DNA of 64,000 nt from Isoetes taiwanensis. Taxonomy: Eukaryota; Streptophyta; Lycopodiopsida; Isoetales; Isoetaceae. Positions 37,804 to 50,849 of this stretch are shown in pieces. The notes beneath the pieces are model-generated. The model worked only from the letters and a program-made list of their open reading frames with translations. It searched no databases and was not told the origin of the DNA. Every line of letters begins with the position of its first letter. Positions within the stretch are counted from its first letter, which is position 1. A program made the position numbers and the translations under genes. The stretch covers positions 186,001 through 250,000 of the forward strand of contig JAJEKV010000296.1 in the NCBI GenBank assembly GCA_021234155.1. Reading direction: 5' to 3'.

Positions 37804-39060
37804 AGAGTGGAGATGAAATTATGTCATATTACTGAAGCCAGATCGGCTTCACTAGTGATTGATGGTTGGAGCAATGTAAAACAAGGACCACCTTATAAAC
37901 TTCATGATTGTGTATCCAGGAGGCGAAGTATTTTTTAAGACCGTGGAGACTAAAACTGACAAGTGACAGGAGATTGGATTTTTCAGAAAACAACGGCTGT
38001 GATAAAGAGTTTTGGACTGAAGAGAATATTTCAGGTTGTAATGGATAAGGCGTCTAATTGTAAGTTAACGCATGAATTGTTGGAGTCCGAATTTCCAGGA
38101 TTGCACACCACCAGCTGCCAATGCCATTGCCTAAACTTGTTGCTCAAGGATTGGTTCTCACAGCACACTTGGTTCAAATATCCCATTCAAAAAGCGCGTC
38201 ATCTTGTGAAGTTCATCACAAAAAAGTCGACAATTTATGCCATATACAAGTCATTGCTCAAAAGGCCCTAGCATTCATGAATCCTGGCCAAACCCGGTTT
38301 GGTTCCAATTATATTTGGATTATCTCGACCTTCAATCATACATACTTCTTTGAATGGGAGAGGAGACAGAAGGGCAAGAGTGCATCCAAACACTGGCAGC
38401 AAGCGGCTGCCCTTCGAGAAATGCTTGGGCGGGAGACATTTTGGAAAGGCGTAAAGAATGTTGTGAGTTGCATGCAACCTGTTTGTCATGCCATCAAAAC
38501 CTTGATTCTTCGAAGGGAAGCCCTGGTAAGGTCTGGAGGTGTTGGCACTCAATTCAATCATTCTTAAAACGTGACAGACCCAATGCGCCCTTTGACAATG
38601 CCAAGCGCGTAGCACTGCTCAGGGTCTTCATTGTATGATGGAAGAAGTCGTACAATGACCTTCATGGCGCCACACATACCTTAGACCCGCACAACCATGA
38701 TATGGACCAACATACAGATAAGGAAGTTATGGGTTCGTTGAAGAAGGTTGTAAAATTGTACTATCCTAACATCTCGGACTACAAGCTTTTCATTGCCGAG
38801 CTAACCGAGTACCAAAACTTGAGTGGAAGGTGGGCAGATGAAGAGCTTCAGGACGCGTTGGAGAGGAGCCCAATATGAAATCCTATGCATGGTGGCAAGC
38901 CCACAGGCAAGTTATTGATACACTACAGACCCTTGCAATGACTATCCTCTCCTTGTATCCTCCAATAGTGCAAGTGAGAGGAATTGGAGTGCCTACAAGT
39001 ACATATACAGTGTCACACGAAATCGCCTGCTACATAAGAAGGCTGACAAACTTGTAAATA
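37804..39060 (+). pseudogene. hAT-superfamily transposase remnant (DUF659 type)
   Basis: Plus-strand pieces in different frames follow the order of plant DUF659/hAT transposases: 'SLVIDGWSNVKQGP' near 37850, 'VVMDKASNCKLTHELLESEF' near 38037, 'CQCHCLNLLLKDW' near 38118 (the C-x2-H-C element before the insertion domain), 'RFGSNYIWI' near 38297, and an 'ERNWSAYKYIYSVTRNRLLH' C-terminal dimerisation segment near 38980. hAT transposases cut and paste DNA with a DDE-type active site. Frame changes occur at least near 37940, 38270, 38570 and 38970. The N-terminal BED finger and terminal repeats were not identified. It is probably inactive. Confidence 0.8.
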
Positions 39061-39816
39061 ACTTCGCAAACTGGCGAATTTTGAATCGCAAAAGTTGTGC
39101 AGTTGTAGTCGATAAGCTATAGTTTCCTTTCATGGATGCAGATGGAAGAGGACAGTTTCGAAGACAGTGAGGATGAGCTACTTGCAGTAAGTGTCGCTAA
39201 CGAGATAGTCTTTGCATCTGCTCTTTTTCTTTTTTCCCACTCTTTATCAGTCTCACCAGGATGTTTGGCTCTAATAGTTTGTGCCAACACTTCCTTAACC
39301 GGGGGGGGATGGGTTTCTTTTCTAAGCTTTCAATTAATCCAAGCTGTATTCCATGCAACAGCCTTATCTTTTAGACCCTCTCTCAAGCGAGGACTAGTTA
39401 AATTTGCTACCGCTTGAATTATATTTTCAGTTGTGTGAGATACATTACCATCTATTCAGGCATATCTTTCAGAATCACCCTTTCTAGGTTCTAGCTCTAT
39501 CATTCGAGGCCCAAAAGCTCTCTCAACGTGAGCTGAGTGGAAGTCTAGCCATCCGTCTTCTGTGGTAGTAATCAACTCTAACTCAGAAGGTGTGGCAGCC
39601 CAAATTCGCTCACAAAGCCAATTCATCAAGGAGGGTCTTAAGGAAGACCATGGCTATTCTGGTCTTGATCTTTTCCTCTGCATCAGAATAGAGGACTTGC
39701 TTCCGGGTTCATGTGAGGCTCTGCTTCTAGCCTGTGTCCTTCTAACTCTTGTGGATTCATGGCAGTTTTAGAGAAAACTATGTAGCTAACATTATGTAAA
39801 GCTAAGCCTTAAGCAT
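39061..39816. other. Unassigned sequence between hAT and LINE
   Basis: A run of G near 39301 and frames at 39136-39417 and 39562-39771 have no recognisable family. It might include decayed upstream LINE sequence, in either orientation, but I cannot show it. Confidence 0.3.
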
Positions 39817-41796
39817 ATGGCTAATGGGAAAGCAAGAGACTCGGATGGCCTAGCAGTTGAGCTTCTGAAATGGGGAGGGGACAACATGTTCAAAAGAATA
39901 GCAGAAATCTTTAATCAGTCCTTACAAGATGGGTTTCCAGAACAATGGTGTATTAATCGCATTGTGCCTATCTTCAAAGCAGGTGACCGTAATACAGTGA
40001 GAAATTACCGCACTATAATGATCAGTAGTATCATGGCTAAACTCTTTGGTGCAATACTTGAAAAGAAAATTAGTCAATGGGCGAGGAGCATGAGGTAAGG
40101 GCATTAGGCCAAGCTGTGGTTTAGAAAGGATTTCTCAACCATTGACCACCTTATGACCTTTACTACCATTGCAAGAGGGAGCAAAAGGTGCAAAGTAATG
40201 TGTTATACTGTTGCTTTGTTGATTTTGCCAAAGCTTTTGACAGGGTCTCGCGCAGAAGCTTAAGCAAAAGGTTGGAGGCACTGCAAGTCCCTGTGGAATT
40301 CAGGAATGGTGTAGCCAGATTGTATGAAAAGGTCTTGGTTGAGTTATCATTTCCCATGAATGGACCAGAGAAGGTAGACTGCAACATAGGGGTGAAACAA
40401 GGGTGTCCATTGTCTCCAACTCTCTTCGGCCTCTTTATTGATGAACTAGAATCATGGCTAAACGGGAAGGAGGTGCGGAGTTAGAATTGCGCAGGATATG
40501 TTATACGGCTCTCCGCTATGCGCGACGATGTTATTCTTCTATCTAAAACAAAGATCGGGTTTATAAAGAACAATTAAACGCTCTCGAAGTCGTTTTGCAT
40601 ATCCACGTGCATGCGTGTGAACAAAGGAAAACCAAAGTGATGGTTATAGGTAGAAGAGAAAAATTTAGATATGATGTATGAAGGAGAGACTTTGGAACAA
40701 ACCTTACATACAAGTATTTGGGGATTGAGGTGACAGATGGATACAAATGGAATGTAGGGGTAGAAAGAAGAATAGTAGGTGGCATGCGGGCACTTTACAG
40801 TACTATAAGCATATGCAGGAATAACCATGTGGACAAGTGGAGTTTGAGGAAGCTGATGTTCAAAACATTGGTGCAACCAGTTTTGCTCTATGGGTGCCAA
40901 GTGTGGGGGCCTGGCCTATCAAAGAAAATGTGGGACAAGGTTGAGAATGTTCAAAAACGTTTCCTTCTCAGTGAATTGGGGGTCAAAGCCCAAACACCAT
41001 ATGCAATGCTCTTAGCGGAAGTTGGCTTCCTTCCTCTTGAAGGAGAATCACTTTATTTAACCCTTTCTTACCTGGGCAGAGTGAGGAAATTAAATGATAC
41101 TAGAATAACATCTCAAGCGCTAGTAGAATCTCAGTTACAAGAGCATTCAGGATGGTATCAGCAAGTTTGTGAGTGGGCAAGCAATTGGGGGATTGACATT
41201 CATGATATGCCAGAATCAGATACTGGAATTCGATGCTTAGTACATGATAACATGCTCGAGTAGGGAAAATCAGGAGTGAAAATGGACTTCTACAAACGTG
41301 AGATCAATCCAATGTTGGTATATGCTGAACAGGGGTATTTAAATGCAAGCCTTAGCACCAGAAAGAGAAATTTGATATCGGAAGCAAGACTTAGTAGCCA
41401 TAAGTTGGAAATTGAAGTGGGTCGCTTTCATGATATTCCGAGACAACTTCGTCTCTGTTCTTGTTGTAGAAGAGCTCTTGTGGAAGACGAACAACATGCT
41501 TTCTTAGAATGCGTGGAGTTCTCTTATTTGCGGGACCAACATGGAATTATGGTATCTAGTATACATGATCTCCTAAACTTAGATGCTGTAGTTCTTGCAC
41601 GGTATCTAGATGATTGGTGGAAACTGCGCAAGGAGTTATTGGAGCTGAATGAGTTGGTAGATAACTTCGAGGCCAATGGCCTTGTTTGATGTATCTATAT
41701 TTTTATATAGCTTTGTCTGTAACATGGCCGCCTATGGATCTGAGGGTCTAACCCGACGAGAGAATAATACATTTACATTTACATTTTACATTATGC
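39817..41796 (+). mobile_element. 5'-truncated LINE: reverse transcriptase and 3' tail
   Basis: Reverse transcriptase segments in order: 'MANGKARDSDGLAVELLKWG' (39817), 'INRIVPIFKAGDRNTVRNYR' (about 39952), 'CFVDFAKAFDRVSRRSLSKR' with the palm Asp (about 40206), 'GVKQGCPLSPTLFGLFIDEL' (about 40390), an altered A-M-R-D-D-V-I-L-L-S box at about 40515 that should be the catalytic DD, then thumb and C-terminal sequence at 40718-41263 and 41276-41689. It has frameshifts near 40100, 40490 and 40700 and a stop at 41261-41263. The endonuclease domain is absent. The 3' end has 'catggccgcctatggatctg' and a short (ATTTAC)n tail rather than long poly(A). Confidence 0.9.
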
Positions 41797-42826
41797 CAAC
41801 AGTAGCAAAGTAGCAACAGTACCTAAAAATCTGGCAAAAAAAAAACCCTCCACTTTAGTGAGTGTCGAAATCGTAAGACGTAAAATAATCCATTAAGATT
41901 CAAGTAAACTACTAAGTTTCAAGTTCGACAGTTATAGGCACCCTAGAAATGCATTTTTCTCAATTTTCTTCGACAATTTTAAGTTAATTATGATCTGACC
42001 TAGCTACTGACTCCACGAGGAAAGTCCCTCATAGAGGTTGGCAGACTCAACTGAACATATTGCACTTGACCAGTCAATCTTTTTCTAGAAGACAAGACAA
42101 ACGAATACTTAATAAAATATATGACAGTCCCTATATTAGTGTTGGACTTGCGTTGACAACACCATCAGAACTTATTAAAATATCCTCTGAACCTTCCATG
42201 AGAGTACAACACCCGCCTTTCAAAACCACATGACCGAAGCCAACAACGGCACCAGCAGAGGGCTATACACCTCAATGAAAGGTCGACTCTAGCTATCCTC
42301 GACATCGACAATGACACCCACCCTCGGCATGGCACAATTCAACTGTGGCACACTAGGCGAGGATCACTACCTCAGCCTGGGACTCGCCAAAACACTAACA
42401 CTAAATCTCTCTTCAACTCCTTAACACTACTAATGTTGTCGATAAAAAGGGTAGGCAACAAAAGTTCTATTTTCTATTTCTTTTTTTTTGTGTTTTTTTT
42501 TTTGTTTTCTTTATTTATTTTTTTGTCATTTTTATAACTTTACCTAAAATAATAAGTCTGGCTTCATCTATAGAACAAGACGCTCGCCATCGTCATGCCC
42601 CTCGATGGAGGGGCAACAGGTAAGGGCCTAACCATGGACTCCACCTAGACCTAGGAAAAAGAAACAACGAACAAAATCTAATGAATTTTTTGGCCTAAAA
42701 ACTAAGAAAAATGTAAGAAAAACAAAAAAAGGGCACAATTTATGGAGCAGGGCACAGAAGATTTACCTCTTTCTGTGTAAAAAAACTCGAAATGGCGCCG
42801 CACATATAAAAAAAAGAAAAAAAAAA
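41797..42826. other. Intergenic, no gene seen
   Basis: A moderately C-rich stretch (42180-42420) without a supported ORF is followed by a T-rich run near 42470-42530. Nothing else is recognised. Confidence 0.4.
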
Positions 42827-42985
42827 TTGCGTAAGCGAACCAATTGCTTCACTTACGCGAAAAATCTTTCGCGTAAGCGAAATAGTTATTTCGCTTATGC
42901 ATTTTTTTTTTTCGCGTAAGCAAAACAGCTGCTTCACTCGCGTAAGCGAAGCAATAATTTCACTTATGCGAAAGACATTTTTTCG
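42827..42985. repeat. Palindrome family D array (TTCGCGTAAGCGAA)
   Basis: About eight copies of a word read either as TTCGCGTAAGCGAA or as TTCGCTTACGCGAA fill 160 bases, separated by short variable spacers that are themselves imperfectly mirrored (for example 'ccaattgcttcactt'). Some copies have TTATGC in place of TTACGC. The motif was not seen elsewhere in the window. Confidence 0.85.
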
Positions 42986-43966
42986 GTCGGCAGCTAAAAA
43001 ATATGGGAAATGTATTTAACCTAAAAGTACATATTTTTGGACTTTATACGTTCAGAAAAATAAATCTGTACATACAGAACCTATCCCCGGATCTGTATCT
43101 GAGATGTAGAGGTAGGTGAATACACGTGGATTGAAGGGGAGAATTTGAGCTAGCAGTATCCTTCTCCGTTTCTTTTCAAAGATAGAGACGGAAGAAACAG
43201 ATATCACATCGACTCTATCTATCAAAGCCATCATTAGGATATATACTATGAATGTTTTCCGTCCTTTGCTCCATCTAATTGAAGATACCTGTGGCAGAAT
43301 TTTAGAGCAAAGGGATGATTCAAAGAGATTCCCGACTGGAGAAAGAAATAATCGAAAGAAAAAAAAAATATAAAAAAAACTCCTGCAACAACGATGCCCT
43401 AGGACCTTAGATCCCTCTGCTCTGCCACAGTCTGGCATTGCGGCTTTTTGTGGATCTATTTACCATAGCAGATGTAGTGCAAAATACAGAGGTATATGGA
43501 GCACTCAATAAATTTCCTGGTTTGATGTTAAGGCAACATCTACATGTATGTTTTTTGTATGCAGTTTCAAAGACTTATAGACTAAATACATAATACATAA
43601 CAAGTAAGTAACATGTACAATATGCAGTGGTCATTTTATCACATGGAAATTATGAATGATGTACAGATACAATTGTTAAATTTAGTAGAGAGGTCAAAAA
43701 AGGGGAAAATAACCTGATTTTTCATTTGCATGTCTGATATCTAGTGTTCATACTAACCTGTAGATAGGAAAAGGTTTTTGGGATGCTTGGATATTTTCGG
43801 CTGTGGTAAAGTTGTCAGTGTTAAATTTAGCACTACGCTTGCCAAAGAATAAAAATTCAGTTTTGGTCTTCTGAGTGGTATCCTCTTAGTTTTGAAATCG
43901 CCGAGTGCTAGTCTATTTGCCATTATTATTGCATCAGGGCTTTTGATTAAGACAAATAAACAAGGC
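42986..43966. other. Intergenic, no gene seen
   Basis: Frames on either strand, for example 43052-43438 minus, have no recognisable family. An A-rich run lies near 43356-43380. Confidence 0.35.
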
Positions 43967-44056
43967 ATTGTTGCTCAAGATAACGTTGCTAAATGCGACT
44001 TTTAGATCCCGTGGACGTAAAAATTCATCTTATCTTATCTTATATTGTTGCTCAAG
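43967..44056 (+). mobile_element. Tiny 5'-truncated LINE insertion with perfect target duplication
   Basis: The 13-base direct repeat ATTGTTGCTCAAG occurs at 43967-43979 and 44044-44056. Between them 64 bases end in 'cccgtggacgtaaaaattc' and three to four CTTAT units. The tail equals the reverse complement of the LINE tail at 11636-11715. This is the signature of target-primed reverse transcription with extreme 5' truncation. Confidence 0.85.
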
Positions 44057-45699
44057 TTCTCAAAACCGGTGTTGCATTACAAAAATGATTGCTTTGTCGA
44101 ATCAGCTTAATAATAAGAAGGTAATAGCTGTTTTCCTAAGCTGGCGATTTCTATATTATAATGGTGTTGTGGAGGTCTGCTGTGTATTTCTAGCAATGAT
44201 TACCTCCTGGTTTGGTTTGGACGCAATGGGTCTCTTTGATTGATCTGTGGTAGTTTAGTGCAGAGGTATTAGTTTGCCAAATGCCAATGTGCTAGTGATG
44301 GATGATGTAATATCTCCACGTAACCTGCAGTTAATGACAGATTTGAGATCTACGTGTTACATATGTTGGCATATTTGAGCGGCAAGCGACATGTTGTTTT
44401 TGGAAAGCTGGCTATGAAATAGTGATAGGATTGCAAAAATTAGAGGGACTGTTAGCTCTCCTCTCTTTGCCTTCTGCCAAAATAATTCTGCATGGAAATA
44501 TGATGTGTTTGTTGTAATCTTTTGATTAGTCCATGATCTCATGCGCCAAATGCTTTGTGGCCCACCATTTGATATGCAGCTAACTTGTCAGTTTTAAATC
44601 CATTTGCTATATGTGTGCTACTTTGTTGTAACTTAATTTACTGCACATTAACTTATGTTTAACAGGTTGTTAAACACACAGGTTGTTTAAAGGTTGTTTA
44701 ATACAGGTTGTTTTGTTCTATTGATCAAACCCGAATGGGGCAATTGATCAAACGACAGGGTGAAGCAAAATGGGGCAATCCAAGGAATCACCCAATACTT
44801 TTTCGGTGCCAAAATATTCTGTCCCTTTCTACCTCTTGCATTCTTTACATTCTTTATGAAGTATACGGTTTTAATTGTGATGTTGAAAGCAATGTCTCTG
44901 CAAGGTATTTTATGCACTTAATGCATTTTATATTTATTAAATAGGGTTGCATTCTCAACTATGGACGTCAATATTAGCTCAACCTAACACTTTAAGCTGG
45001 CAGAAATACTTGGTTCAACCTTCAAATATTTGAAGTTGACAGAAAATTCCCAATGGTACTCAGGCATCTGCACTTTGACGTCTCAAGAACCTATGTTGAG
45101 AATCTAAATGTACACTTGGTTGTGTTTTGATCGATTCGTTGAAGTAGATTTTCATTATGGTAGAGAGTGTGTGCACAATGCAGGCATTTGATGCATGTAT
45201 GTGGAAACTTGATAAACTAAATTTCTTCTTACTATTGGGTATCTTCAGCACTTGATAAATTTTGCTCCGAGTATCTTATACACATGGTGGCTTCTGCAGT
45301 GAGTCGAACAAAAAAAATGTTCGCGGCGGCCTTGGCCGCGGCGATAAATTTCTTGTATATATTATGAAGTAGCTAGAAATAGACTTTCTCAAGGAATATG
45401 GGCTTTTTATGTGCATTAATAAATGGGAATAAAATGAAGATGCTCATCATGAATAGCAACCATGTGGTCTTAACTTTGTATCCATTGGTAAAATATATCT
45501 ACTAGAGTACATTTGTTTCATGACCTAATGCTATATCACGTCTCACAAAGTATACCAAAATTCATTGCCAATAATTGATAAAATATCCTTAACGCACTGT
45601 TCTCGTGTTTACAGACTGAGATCAGATCTCAGTCATTAATTCCAATGCTGTTACCACTTAGTAACGTTCCACTGGCCCGAAATTTCTACTCTCTTTCAC
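44057..45699. other. Intergenic, no gene seen
   Basis: 'aggttgttta' is repeated several times at 44663-44715. 45321-45343 is a GC-rich near-palindrome around 'gcggccttggccgc' in otherwise AT-rich DNA. No gene is supported. Confidence 0.4.
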
Positions 45700-46345
45700 T
45701 CTGTTTCTTGTAACATCCTAGGGTGTTACAGCAATTCTTTATAACATCCTTGGGTGTTATCGCATAACGATGGTCTTCAGAATCTTTTGAAGTAGGAAGC
45801 TTGACATTCGAGCCAGCTATGATAGTTCCATTCAAAGCTGATCTATGGCAGCAACCAGAAGAGGCTTCCGACCCTGCTTTCGGTGCCCCTGCTTCAGCGC
45901 CCCTGCATTTGCTGCATACATCCCCTGATTCTTGCCACATGGTTCTTGCATTTGCTGCATTTGCCCATGATTCTTGCCATTTGGAAGCGTCTTCACAAAT
46001 TTCGACCCCTACTTCATTCTGGCGCCCTCAGACTGCTGCACAGTCTTCATTCCCATTCCGGTGCCCCTGCTTTCGGCAGAATCCACAAAATAGCATGAAA
46101 ATTTTACCTCCAAATCATTGTGGAGTGTTAGGGTGTGGAAATTCCTTTAGACCGGCGCCAAGCTCCTCTGAATAGCAAACCCTTGAACCAGTGCATTAAG
46201 GGCGATAACGCCCTGGCCCTCGGGTGTTATTGCAAAAAACAATTTTGGGCTATGAAAATGGCTCGGGTGTGCGCTGCGCGTAACACCCTCGCCATTTTCA
46301 TGGCCCTCAATTTCAATAATGACCTTGGGCCAGGGCGTTATTTAT
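45700..46345. repeat. Hairpin repeat with GGGTGTTA / TAACACCC motifs (family E)
   Basis: Small hairpins TAACATCCTAGGGTGTTA (about 45713-45730) and its neighbour ending GGGTGTTAT (about 45742-45760) start the block. At the other end 'ataacgccctggccc' (about 46206) pairs with 'gggccagggcgttat' (about 46327), and 'atgaaaatggc' (about 46251) pairs with 'gccattttcat' (about 46293), giving an inverted repeat of about 145 bp. The sequence between (45801-46175) is an open frame rich in Pro, Ser and Cys with internal repeats; I do not regard it as a gene. It may be a MITE-like element. Confidence 0.7.
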
Positions 46346-46616
46346 ACCATAACTCTTGCACAATGTTCATTTCCATTTTTCATTTAGGTATGTATGGACA
46401 AGAATATTTCCTTATGTCGGTACTCCCTATGTTTTAAGCAAAATAAGTGCAGTATAATGGTTTAGGTCTAGCATAGATGCTCAGTACCCCTTGCAACGCT
46501 TATCAAGCATCAATAGTTGTAAGGCTTCAAAGAATATTTTGGCCCACATGTCATATTTTACGTTCTAATACGTAAAAAGTGGTGATGTAGCTTGATGCAA
46601 TTTACGGTCGTAAGTA

Positions 46617-46880
46617 GACAGATTGGAATCATGGAAGATAGCTTTTTTTTTGTTGTTGTTGTAGGGTCTTGTACTATTTTTTTTACTTCTCTTCTCATCA
46701 TATTTAAGTTTTTGTAGCCATTCCTCATGTGCCAGTTCAATACAATAGATTTTTGTTTGAATTACGGAAGATAGCTTTTTTTGGTGTTGTAGGCCTTGTA
46801 CTACTTTTTTCACTTTCTCATCTCATCATATTTACGTTTTGTAGTCTTTCCTCATAAGGCTAGTTCATACAATGTGGAGA
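46617..46880. repeat. Tandem duplication (about 135 bp x 2)
   Basis: A unit with 'ggaagatagctttttt', 'gttgtag(g)g..cttgtacta', 'ctcatcatattta' and 'tttgtag' occurs at about 46628-46755 and 46767-46880. The copies have diverged by small indels. Confidence 0.75.
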
Positions 46881-47499
46881 TGTTTGTTTGAATTTATGCA
46901 ACAAGAATGCTTTCTACAAAATTGCTTGTAGAGCAAGTATTCATGGATAGTAGGTTTCCATGGCATTATAGGTCCTGATCATGATGTCCCTTTTCGTATT
47001 TTTAAGGAGCAAAGGTTGGACTAAGTGGTTTCCTACAACAAAGACATGGAATATCTCAAATTAGGTACATGGAACATTTTGAAGCCCCAATGAAAACATT
47101 TGGGCTTTTGGAGAACCCCAATGATATCTTCTCACTTTGGGAGGTAAACCCCAATGCCAACTAATTGGCTCCAAGCCAGTGCTAATGCATGTTCTATAAT
47201 ATTGAGCCAATTAATTGCCTTTTTGCCAGCAATGCCGGGCAATCTTTCTAGTAAGCTATATCAAGATTGCCAAAAAATAATATCCATCGAACCTCTAGAT
47301 ATGCCAAGAATATGCTACAAAAATCCTGAAGCCCCAGTAGCTGCTAATCCAAAAATATGTTTTTGTTTATTTTTTTATTAAGATAATGTGTGGACCTCGT
47401 GTGATATGAAAGACCATAGGCATATAAAAAATGTCGATTCCTTGTTCAACGAAGGCATATTGTCCTTTCAAAATAAATAATGTGTCAAATTGTGGCTTT
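46881..47499. other. Intergenic, no gene seen
   Basis: An open frame at 47154-47381 has no recognisable family. No other structure is seen up to the start of ADH promoter homology. Confidence 0.4.
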
Positions 47500-47826
47500 T
47501 TTGATGGAAAATTAGACGGGCTCACATGTCCACGTCAGTTGACGATTTTTTAACACTTGCCCAGATATTTCCGTGGAAAACAAATTTTTGATTACTGCGA
47601 AGGCGCAGTGCACTAAACCGCCGACGGCCGTTGCCTTTCCCAGCGGCGGCCGTCAGCCATGCTATTTAAACTCTTCCTTCCTCCCTAATCGAACCATCCA
47701 AGCGAAAGGAGTTCATTACAATATATATCTCATATAAGTTTGCATTCGGATCTTGTGCAACAATTTTCCTGGTCCTTGCATTGTGTTAGATTCAACAAGG
47801 AGACTGTTTCTGAGATTTAAAAAAAA
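47500..47826 (+). promoter_or_regulatory. ADH promoter and 5' UTR (plus copy)
   Basis: This is the inverted match of 26934-27245. The TATA-like GCTATTTAAAC begins at 47661, about 165 bases before the ATG. Upstream of it is the GC-rich 'ccgccgacggccg' / 'gcggcggccgtc' inverted pair (about 47620-47653). Small indels distinguish it from the other copy, so the two promoters may differ in strength. Confidence 0.6.
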
Positions 47827-49766
<1,940 letters not shown>

Positions 49767-50849
49767 GCGTAACTCTGGAGTTTTGTTTCTGCGTTTTTGT
49801 TTCTGCAATAGCAGTGCTCCCAATTGAGAGAGTTGTTATGTGGCTATTTTTTAATAAAAAATGAATTCTAAAATTGCGTAAGTTGTTATGTGGCTATTTT
49901 TTAATAAAAAATGAATTCTAAAATTGCGTAATAAACGATCCGGATGGGATTGCTGTGGTTATGCATCATAGCAAAGCTTGTAATTCTATCTCCACTGGCA
50001 AATTACAGTTATTTCTGCAGCACATATCATGGCAACTTCATTGAAATAACTTTTCACAAAAAGGTGGCCTGAAAAAGAAATGACAGAGAGCAACTCTAAT
50101 TTGTATCCTATCTTGTCTAGGGCCATCAGTGCTTTCGCATATTGTAATGCTTTCACTTGCGACATTTTTACTTATTGCATGCTTTACGCTTTGCCATCAT
50201 ATTTACGACATTTTAGAATTGCCTCTAGAATAGTCTTTATTTGCAAATGAATACAAGCTTGTTTGTTAAATACAACTCATTTTAATTCTAGCTGGTCGAT
50301 AAACGCTCATGTTCTTCATTGAGCGGATGAATTTGCAAAACTTTTGTTATTGTCAAGCTTGAAATTGTATCAAATCCGTGTATTGTGCATTATTATGTTC
50401 TAGGTTTTGGGGGTATATTTATGAGTTACCTATTTTGATTTTGATTGAATCATTGCTGCCAGGAATATCCTAGCACCCAATGGCTCAGATTGAACTACAT
50501 GAAGCCTCCCACTGTCTTACCGTCCAAAATAAAAAGGAACCTTCTACCCAAAATATAACCCTCAACCTATCTCCAACCCTTCGAGATTGAAAACCTTCTC
50601 CAGTTTGAATAGGTAAGATAGTTTTGTATCCTGACTTATGTTGTGAATAGGTAAGATAGTTTTGTATCCTGACTTATGTTGTGAAGCTACCACCCTACAA
50701 TCACTAACTGGAAAATCCGGATTTCACTGGTTGTCTTGCAACAGTAACATTTTAGACCTTTCATGGGGAAACCATTATTCCATGTTAAAACGGCTGATAA
50801 CGAGTGATAAAAATTAAAACAAAGATTCTCCATGAATTCTGAAGAAAAT
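49767..50849. other. ADH 3' flank and intergenic, with two short tandem duplications
   Basis: A unit of about 50 bp beginning 'gttgttatgtggctatttttt' is duplicated at about 49833-49882 and 49883-49931. A unit of about 37 bp beginning 'gaataggtaagatag' is duplicated at 50608-50645 and 50646-50683. Possible AATAAA-type signals ('aataaa') occur at about 49853 and 49930. No gene is seen. Confidence 0.6.

Noticed and set aside
42471..42531. Long T-rich run as a possible reverse-strand LINE poly(A)
   Set aside because: No LINE coding sequence or target duplication adjoins it. It is a simple sequence tract.
45801..46175. A 124-codon plus-strand open frame rich in Pro, Ser and Cys
   Set aside because: It lies inside a hairpin repeat block, has internal word repetition such as 'tttgctgcat' and 'gattcttgcca', and shows no domain. 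It is more likely open by chance.
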